A stretch of 19,671 nt of DNA from Candidatus Accumulibacter iunctus. GTDB lineage: Bacteria; Pseudomonadota; Gammaproteobacteria; Burkholderiales; Rhodocyclaceae. The position numbers were made by a program, and so were the translations under genes. This document shows positions 15,064 through 19,671 of this stretch, in pieces. The notes below the pieces were generated by a model, which was not told where the DNA came from, ran no database searches, and was given only the letters and a program-made list of their open reading frames with translations. The DNA lies in contig DDUX01000161.1 of NCBI GenBank assembly GCA_002345025.1, positions 1 to 19,671 of the forward strand, written 5' to 3'. Numbering within the stretch: position 1 is the first letter of the stretch; the number at the start of each line of letters is the position of its first letter.

Positions 15064-15921
15064 TCAGGCGGTGGCCGCGGCGACCATGACGTTGATGTCG
15101 CCGTGCTCGGGCCACGCCCGCTTCGATGCGAAGTAGGTCCGCCAGGCGCGCATTCCCCAGCGCGGCCGCGTCAGCGTGCGGCGCAGCGAGGGCGCCGAGT
15201 GATCGACGTCGAGTACCCGGAAGGCGGAGAAGCCCGCACGTGTGACGACCGTTTCCAGGCTGGCCGGCGAGAAGTAGAAGTGGTGGTCGAGGAGGTAGAG
15301 GCTCCAGCGCTCGCCCTCGAGGATCCGTCGCCAGTTCTCGTAGTTGCCGGTTTCCATCAGGAGGACCCCTTCCCTGCGCAAGCGGCCGTGCAGCAGCCGC
15401 AGCACCGCCAGCGGGTCGCGCAGGTGCTCGACGACGTCCCACATCGTGATCACGTCGAACTCCTCGTCGGGCAGCGAATCCTGCAGCTCGACGCCGTAGT
15501 ACTCGCGGGCGCGCGCGATCGCCGATTCGCTCTGTTCGACGCCGATTGCCTGCCAGCCGGCGTCCAGGCTGGCACGGACGAAGGCGCCGGAACCCGCCCC
15601 GAAGTCGAGCAGTCGGCCGGGCAGGGGCCGGACTTCCTGGACATGCGTCAACTTCGCGCGCGCGGCGCGGCGCTTGTTCTCCGAATCGGTCACGTAACTG
15701 TCGCCGGAGGACCAGCGCCAGTTCATGTAGGCGCGCGAGGCTTCCTCGGACGGCCTCGGCGTCTGGTAGGCGAGGCGGCAGGCGGGGCACTCGGCGACCG
15801 AGGTCAGCATGCTGAAACGGGCGGCGATGACGCGCGCCGGACTCTGCTTGCCGCAGAGCGGGCAGGCGATCGGGTCGAGCCGCGGATAGCTGGCGCCATC
15901 GATGACATCGACCATGCTCAT
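15064..15921 (-). CDS. Class I SAM-dependent methyltransferase with N-terminal zinc ribbon
   Basis: The 285-residue protein begins with a four-cysteine zinc ribbon (Cys20, Cys23 in ACPLCG and Cys45, Cys48 in ECPACR). A Rossmann-fold methyltransferase follows: LLDFGAGSG at 104-112 (SAM binding), IGVEQSESAIARAREYYG, and FDVITMWDVVEHLRDPLAVL, the motif-II/post-II pattern of UbiE/Methyltransf_11/23 enzymes. Enzymes with this zinc ribbon plus methyltransferase layout often modify sugars or lipid-linked glycans, which suits the adjacent pyruvyl-transferase-family gene; the substrate is unknown. Starts are possible at the ATG at 15921 or the one at 15915. It is divergent from ahpC, with 453 bases between. 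Confidence 0.87.
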   Translation of the reverse strand: MSMVDVIDGASYPRLDPIACPLCGKQSPARVIAARFSMLTSVAECPACRLAYQTPRPSEEASRAYMNWRWSSGDSYVTDSENKRRAARAKLTHVQEVRPLPGRLLDFGAGSGAFVRASLDAGWQAIGVEQSESAIARAREYYGVELQDSLPDEEFDVITMWDVVEHLRDPLAVLRLLHGRLRREGVLLMETGNYENWRRILEGERWSLYLLDHHFYFSPASLETVVTRAGFSAFRVLDVDHSAPSLRRTLTRPRWGMRAWRTYFASKRAWPEHGDINVMVAAATA

Positions 15922-16261
15922 CGCTGCCGCTCCGCCAGTACGTTCGCCAGCGGGTATGCTGGCAAGGGTCGTGCAGGGAAAGCGAGATTCACCGGTCCTG
16001 ATCCTGAAACAAGGTTGCCCGCGGCGAACGGCCGCGTGCCGTGCTGCTGCCCGGACCGGCCCCGGTCATCCGGCAGGTGCCCGGCCGGCATGCCTTGGCG
16101 GGGTCACCATGCCGAACGGGGTCTGGTGGTCATCGGCAGAGCCCCGAGTATCACGGAAATCGTCGTCAGCCGTCAATGCGGGCGCTGCTCCCGCTTCCCC
16201 GTCCGCCGCCCGGCCGCCCGGCGGCGCGCGCCGGATCCGTCCGTTCCCGCTGCGGCACCGA
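15922..16261. other. Non-coding stretch between the methyltransferase gene and the ahpC promoter
   Basis: I see no gene or RNA in this GC-rich stretch. Short frames on both strands have Arg/Pro/Ala-rich products typical of chance reading. A perfect 6-base inverted repeat, GCCAGC/GCTGGC at 15946-15963 with a 6-base loop, lies 25 bases upstream of the methyltransferase start and could be a regulatory site for it. Confidence 0.5.
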
Positions 16262-16298
16262 ATAGCCCCGGGCTATGACACGAATTACCAGAATCAAT
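16262..16298 (+). promoter_or_regulatory. Predicted OxyR-binding site upstream of ahpC
   Basis: The sequence follows the OxyR consensus ATAG-N7-CTAT-N7-ATAG-N7-CTAT with exact spacing: ATAG (16262-16265), CTAT (16273-16276), then ATTA (16284-16287) and CAAT (16295-16298). The first two elements are perfect and the last two partial. OxyR is the peroxide sensor that activates ahpCF in many proteobacteria. The site ends at the candidate -35 element, the usual place for activation. Confidence 0.72.
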
Positions 16299-16327
16299 TG
16301 GAACAATTCTGCCGGCTGCACTACGAT
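16298..16327 (+). promoter_or_regulatory. Candidate ahpC promoter (-35/-10)
   Basis: TTGGAA (16298-16303) and TACGAT (16322-16327) are separated by 18 bases and each match the sigma-70 boxes at 4 of 6 positions. The weak boxes and the adjoining OxyR site fit an activator-dependent promoter. The leader to the ahpC ATG at 16375 would be about 40 bases. Confidence 0.45.
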
Positions 16328-16374
16328 TCGTCCGTCGCTTCTTTTCATCCACCGAACTCGAAGGAGAGCTCACG

Positions 16375-16938
16375 ATGTCCTTGATCAATACCGAAATCAA
16401 GCCGTTCAAAGCCACCGCTTTTCACAATGGCAAGTTCGTCCCCGTCTCCGATGCCGACCTGAAGGGCAAGTGGTCCGTCGTCGTCTTCTACCCGGCCGAC
16501 TTCACCTTCGTCTGCCCGACCGAACTCGGCGATCTGGCCGATGAGTACGCGGATTTCCAGAAGATCGGCGTCGAGGTTTATGCCGTGTCGACCGACACCC
16601 ACTTCACGCACAAGGCGTGGGCCGATGCTTCCGAGACGATCAAGAAGATCCGCTATCCGATGATCGGCGACCCGACCGGCAACATCACCCGCAACTTCGA
16701 CGTCATGATCGAGGAAGAGGGCCTGGCACTGCGCGGCACCTTCGTCGTCAATCCGGACGGCGTCATCAAGGTCTGCGAAATCCACGATCTCGGCATCGGC
16801 CGCGACGCCAGGGAGCTGCTGCGCAAGGTGCAGGCGGCGCAATACGTCGCCAGCCACCCGGGTGAGGTCTGCCCGGCCAAGTGGACTCCGGGTGAGGCCA
16901 CCCTGGCACCGTCGCTCGACCTCGTCGGCAAGATCTAG
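16375..16938 (+). CDS. ahpC: Alkyl hydroperoxide reductase subunit C (peroxiredoxin)
   Basis: The 187-residue protein matches typical AhpC in full length. It has the peroxidatic Cys47 in FTFVCPTEL and the resolving Cys166 in EVCPAKW, so it is a typical 2-Cys peroxiredoxin that reduces H2O2, organic peroxides and peroxynitrite in the cytoplasm and is recharged by AhpF. The C-terminal part after Cys166 is present, as in the peroxide-sensitive form. AAGGAGAG lies just before the ATG. It is the first gene of ahpC-ahpF and probably OxyR-activated, given the site at 16262. It is GC-rich and looks resident. Confidence 0.97.
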   Translation: MSLINTEIKPFKATAFHNGKFVPVSDADLKGKWSVVVFYPADFTFVCPTELGDLADEYADFQKIGVEVYAVSTDTHFTHKAWADASETIKKIRYPMIGDPTGNITRNFDVMIEEEGLALRGTFVVNPDGVIKVCEIHDLGIGRDARELLRKVQAAQYVASHPGEVCPAKWTPGEATLAPSLDLVGKI

Positions 16939-16953
16939 CCGCCGCTGCACGCC

Positions 16954-16980
16954 TGCTGCCGGGCCCGCAGTCCGGCAGCA
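16954..16980 (+). terminator. First hairpin in the ahpC-ahpF gap
   Basis: TGCTGCCGG and CCGGCAGCA form a perfect 9-base stem with a 9-base loop, 16 bases after the ahpC stop codon. There is no T-run after it; it may protect the 3' end of ahpC mRNA or act together with the second hairpin. Confidence 0.45.
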
Positions 16981-16997
16981 CCCGCGGGTGCCAGCGC

Positions 16998-17033
16998 AAA
17001 GGGGCCGTGAAGCACAGCTTGGCGGCCCCTTTT
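16998..17033 (+). terminator. Terminator-like hairpin (attenuator) between ahpC and ahpF
   Basis: AAAGGGGCCG and CGGCCCCTTT pair as a perfect 10-base stem, with a small inner AAGC/GCTT stem in the loop, and the arm ends in TTTT. This is an intrinsic-terminator-like structure 30 bases before the ahpF ATG. Partial termination here would give more ahpC than ahpF, in line with the known need for excess AhpC. Confidence 0.65.
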
Positions 17034-17062
17034 CCATGCCACTCGTCAATGGAGAATCAGTC

Positions 17063-18622
17063 ATGCTCGACAGCAACATCAGGAACCAGTTGCGCGCCTA
17101 CCTGGAGAAGATCCAGCAGCCGATCGAACTCGTCACCTCGCTCGACGACAGCCCCCAGGCGCGCGAGATGCTCGCGCTGGTGGAGGAAATCGCCGAACTG
17201 TCGGCGAAGGTCAGCGTCCGCCAGGATGGCGATGCCGCGCGCCGGCCGTCGTTCGCCGTCGCCCGCTTCGGCGAGGCGGCGCGCATCAGCTTTGCCGGCA
17301 TCCCGATGGGGCACGAGTTCACCTCGCTGATCCTCGCCCTGCTGCAGACCGGCGGCCATCCGCCGAAGGCCGAGGCGAGCGTGCTCGACGAGATCCGCGC
17401 GATCCCCGGCAGGTTCCACTTCGAGACCTTCATCTCGCTCTCCTGCCACAACTGTCCCGACGTCGTGCAGGCACTGAACCTGATGTCGGTGATCAACCCC
17501 GGCATCAGCCACCAGATGATCGATGGCGCGCTGTTCCAGTCCGAGGTCAGCGAGCGGCAGATCATGGGCGTGCCCACCGTTCTGCTCAACGGCGAGCCCT
17601 TCGGGCAGGGGCGGATGACGCTCGAGGAGATCGTCGGCAGGATCGACGTCGGTGCCGTGCAGCGCGAGGCGGAGAAGGTCTCGGCGCGGGCGCCCTTCGA
17701 TGTCCTCATCGTCGGCGGCGGACCGGCCGGCGCCGCGGCCGCGATCTACGCCGCGCGCAAGGGCGTGCGCACCGGCGTCGTCAGCGAGCGTTTCGGCGGC
17801 CAGGTGCTCGATACGCTGGCGATCGAGAACTTCATTTCGGTCAAGGCGACCGACGGTCCGAAGCTCGCTGCCGGCCTCGAGGAGCACGTGCGCGAGTACG
17901 AGGTCGACATCATGAACCTGCAGCGCGCCGAGGCACTGGTCGCCGCCGGCGACGACGGCCTCGCCGAGGTGCGCCTGGCCAGCGGCGCCAGCCTGCGCAG
18001 CCGGACGGTGATCATCGCCACCGGCGCCCGCTGGCGCGAGATGAACGTCCCCGGCGAGAAGCAGTACCGCGGCCATGGCGTCGCCTATTGCCCGCACTGC
18101 GACGGCCCGCTGTTCAAGGGCAAGCGGGTGGCCGTCATCGGTGGCGGCAACTCGGGAGTCGAGGCGGCGATCGACCTCGCCGGTGTCGTCGGCCATGTCA
18201 CGCTGCTCGAGTTCGAAGCCAGCCTGCGCGCCGACGCGGTGCTGCAGAAGAAGCTGTTCAGTCTGCCGAACGTCCGCGTGATCACGCAGGCACTGACCAC
18301 CGAGGTCACGGGCGACGGGCAGAAGGTCAATGGCCTCCTCTACACCGATCGGGCCAGCGGCGAGTCGCAGCGCATCGACCTCGAGGGCGTCTTCGTGCAG
18401 ATCGGCCTGCTGCCGAACAGCGACTGGCTGAAGGGGACTCTGGCCCTCTCACGGCACGGCGAGATCGAGATCGACGCGCGCACGCAGACCTCGCTGCCCG
18501 GCGTCTTTGCCGCCGGCGACGTGACGACCGTGCCCTACAAGCAGATCGTCATCGCCATGGGCGAAGGCTCGAAAGCCGCGCTGAGCGCCTTCGATCACCT
18601 GATCCGCAGTTCGGTCTCCTGA
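17063..18622 (+). CDS. ahpF: Alkyl hydroperoxide reductase subunit F (NADH-dependent flavoprotein)
   Basis: With the ATG at 17063 the protein has 519 residues, almost exactly the usual AhpF length; GGAGA lies 8 bases upstream. An open frame reaches back into ahpC but is not needed. The N-terminal double thioredoxin-fold domain carries SCHNCPD (Cys128, Cys131). The thioredoxin-reductase-like part has the FAD motif VLIVGGGPAG (214-223), the redox pair CPHC (Cys343, Cys346), the NAD(P)H motif VAVIGGGNSG (356-365) and the C-terminal FAD segment GVFAAGDVTTVPYKQ. It passes electrons from NADH through FAD and both Cys pairs to AhpC. All redox centres are intact. It ends 7 bases before a strong hairpin. 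Confidence 0.97.
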   Translation: MLDSNIRNQLRAYLEKIQQPIELVTSLDDSPQAREMLALVEEIAELSAKVSVRQDGDAARRPSFAVARFGEAARISFAGIPMGHEFTSLILALLQTGGHPPKAEASVLDEIRAIPGRFHFETFISLSCHNCPDVVQALNLMSVINPGISHQMIDGALFQSEVSERQIMGVPTVLLNGEPFGQGRMTLEEIVGRIDVGAVQREAEKVSARAPFDVLIVGGGPAGAAAAIYAARKGVRTGVVSERFGGQVLDTLAIENFISVKATDGPKLAAGLEEHVREYEVDIMNLQRAEALVAAGDDGLAEVRLASGASLRSRTVIIATGARWREMNVPGEKQYRGHGVAYCPHCDGPLFKGKRVAVIGGGNSGVEAAIDLAGVVGHVTLLEFEASLRADAVLQKKLFSLPNVRVITQALTTEVTGDGQKVNGLLYTDRASGESQRIDLEGVFVQIGLLPNSDWLKGTLALSRHGEIEIDARTQTSLPGVFAAGDVTTVPYKQIVIAMGEGSKAALSAFDHLIRSSVS

Positions 18623-18629
18623 AGACTGC

Positions 18630-18655
18630 GGCGTCCCGGCACCTGCCGGGACGCC
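18630..18655. terminator. Bidirectional-type hairpin after ahpF
   Basis: A perfect 12-base inverted repeat (GGCGTCCCGGCA / TGCCGGGACGCC) with a 2-base centre lies 7 bases after the ahpF stop and between two convergent genes. There is no T-run, but the stem is very stable; it probably ends or protects transcripts from both sides. Confidence 0.6.
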
Positions 18656-18702
18656 CCGGCCGGTTCGCTGGCGGCGCCCACCTGCTGCGGCAGGGCCAGG
18701 CA

Positions 18703-19032
18703 TCAACCGAAGAGGATGACCTTCAGCTTCGCGTACGGGCTGAGCCCGGACCACCAGCGGATGCCGTTGTCGCGCAACTGGTGGCCGGCCAGCGTCAGGG
18801 TGAGTATGTGGGCGCCAAACTCGGTGCGCCCCGTGTTGACGATGAAATCTCCCCGCATCAGGTACTGCGCGATCGCCGGCTGCACCTGCTGCCCGCCAAG
18901 GGTCCAGCGCGTGCCATAGCCGTCCTCCTCTCCGGGAAGCATCAGCATCGGCTCGCTCGGGCTCATGTAACGCAGCACCGTCAGCGTCTCGTAGCGGGCC
19001 GGAATGTCGGCTGTCTCGTGCGGGCTCTTCAC
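18703..19032 (-). CDS. Conserved-looking small protein of unknown function
   Basis: The 109-residue frame has GC-rich third codon positions like its neighbours and a protein-like sequence: YETLTVLRYMSPSEPMLMLP (14-33), EDGYGTRWTLGGQQVQPAIAQYL and NTGRTEFGAHILTLTLAGHQL, then the Trp-rich GIRWWSGLSPYAKLKVILFG end. I do not recognise the family. The only start that keeps the full frame is GTG at 19032, since an in-frame stop lies shortly upstream; no clear ribosome site is seen, and an internal ATG (residue 23) is possible. No signal peptide or membrane segment is seen. It converges with ahpF. Confidence 0.65.
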   Translation of the reverse strand: MKSPHETADIPARYETLTVLRYMSPSEPMLMLPGEEDGYGTRWTLGGQQVQPAIAQYLMRGDFIVNTGRTEFGAHILTLTLAGHQLRDNGIRWWSGLSPYAKLKVILFG

Positions 19033-19161
19033 GCTGTCGATTATCCACTACACTGGCGCGGAAGACGCGGCCAGCCGCTGTCGAGCGACTTCAGTGAGCG
19101 GCTGCGCGGCGTTGCCCGGCCGCAGTCGTGCCCGACGACCCGATCCGCAGTTGCCCGCCGC

Positions 19162-19671
19162 CTACCGCCCGCCCGCCTTCGGCGCCAGGTTGCGCTGGAT
19201 CAGGGCGAAGAAGCGGTCGTAGAACGGGCCGGCGGGGATCGTCTCGCTGGCGACCTTGACCAGCGAGTCCTCGTTCGCGCCGAGCGGGATCGACAGCGAG
19301 CCGATGGCGGCGACGCCGACGCTGGCCGAGTTCGGGTTCTTCTTCAGCGTGTAGCGGTCCTCGATGGCGCTGACGTAGACCGTCGCCAGCGCGTCCTGGC
19401 CGGGCTCGCTGGTGCACACGACGTTGAAGACGATCTGCACATGCACCTCGCCCTGCGGCTGGAAGTGCTTGCTGGCGCTGACCGCATCCGGCTTCACCGC
19501 GGTCAGCAGGTAGCCCTGGCTGAGCAGTGCGCGCCGCGCCGCTTCGCAGCTCGCTTCGGCGCTGGCGTCGAAGAGGCGCGAGAAGGTCTCGTCGGCGGCG
19601 AAATCCTCGCTCTGGTAGACGGAGGGACCGCGTGCTGCGCCACCGCAGGCGGCGAGTCCGCCGGCGAGCAG
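19162..19671 (-). CDS. DUF2242-like lipoprotein, 5' end outside the window
   Basis: The reading frame is open to the right edge, giving 169 visible residues and the stop. The visible part begins LLAGGLAAC-GG, the end of a lipoprotein signal peptide with a lipobox-like LAAC, so the mature protein should be anchored in a membrane by its Cys. It continues VYQSEDFAADETFSRLF, ending in a Cys-bearing segment ASCEAARRALLSQGYLL, and later VKPDAVSASKHFQPQGEVHV and IPAGPFYDRFFALIQRNL, which resemble DUF2242 proteins of betaproteobacteria. The function of that family is unknown. Only a few N-terminal residues appear missing. An internal ATG-like start at 19497 would drop the signal and is unlikely. Confidence 0.75.
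   Translation of the reverse strand: MLAGGLAACGGAARGPSVYQSEDFAADETFSRLFDASAEASCEAARRALLSQGYLLTAVKPDAVSASKHFQPQGEVHVQIVFNVVCTSEPGQDALATVYVSAIEDRYTLKKNPNSASVGVAAIGSLSIPLGANEDSLVKVASETIPAGPFYDRFFALIQRNLAPKAGGR

Noticed and set aside
15103..16278. A 391-residue plus-strand frame opposite the SAM methyltransferase
   Set aside because: Low-complexity product with no motif; the methyltransferase on the other strand has its full signature.
17057..18196. A 379-residue minus-strand frame opposite ahpF
   Set aside because: It mirrors the ahpF codons and contains no recognisable domain; AhpF is certain.
1..19671. CRISPR arrays, tRNA or rRNA genes, insertion sequences
   Set aside because: I saw no regularly spaced repeats, no cloverleaf-like segments with expected conserved bases, and no transposase or integrase motifs.

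Overview
The window looks like a chromosomal segment of a GC-rich betaproteobacterium, probably of the Rhodocyclales (Candidatus Accumulibacter-like is my guess). This rests on the AhpC/AhpF type, the DUF2242-like lipoprotein and the codon use of the right half; it is an inference, not a database result. Two compositional zones are visible by eye. Positions 1 to about 11,500 hold genes with mixed third-codon bases that look like an imported defence island. From about 11,900 to the end the genes are strongly GC-rich, like a resident chromosome.

Region 1 (182-9561) is a restriction-modification-like defence locus. Four minus-strand genes run leftward as one tightly coupled operon: a GHKL (MutL/MORC-like) ATPase, a Z1-domain helicase-like ATPase, a PD-(D/E)XK protein and an AIPR-family protein. 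Their junctions overlap by 4, 8 and 1 bases. Next to them are a plus-strand Vsr-type mismatch endonuclease, divergent from the operon, and a minus-strand C5-cytosine DNA methyltransferase whose 3' end overlaps that of vsr by 16 bases. The gene set matches the MutL/MORC-linked R-M neighbourhoods predicted by comparative genomics (Iyer, Abhiman and Aravind, 2008, from memory). The parts are known families; their joint mechanism is, as far as I know, poorly characterised.

Region 2 (9546-11421) is a second compact minus-strand cassette: a HIT-family protein, an HNH endonuclease with a sulfur-binding-domain-like N-terminus (a type IV enzyme of the kind that senses phosphorothioate DNA), and a previously hidden third gene of unknown family. 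Both junctions are ATGA overlaps. The third gene looks coding for about 115 residues and then may be frameshifted.

Region 3 (11542-13919) holds a weak small ORF, a NERD-domain superfamily I helicase-like ATPase on the minus strand and a divergent small DUF2442 protein. Region 4 (14187-15921) is a two-gene minus-strand pair, a zinc-ribbon SAM methyltransferase and a polysaccharide pyruvyl transferase-family protein, probably for surface or exopolysaccharide work. Region 5 (16262-18655) is the peroxide-defence operon ahpC-ahpF. It is preceded by a near-consensus OxyR site, has two hairpins between the genes (the second terminator-like) and ends in a perfect 12-base-pair hairpin. At the right edge are a small protein of unknown function and a lipoprotein resembling DUF2242 whose N-terminus runs off the window.

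No tRNA, rRNA, CRISPR array, transposase or integrase was recognised.
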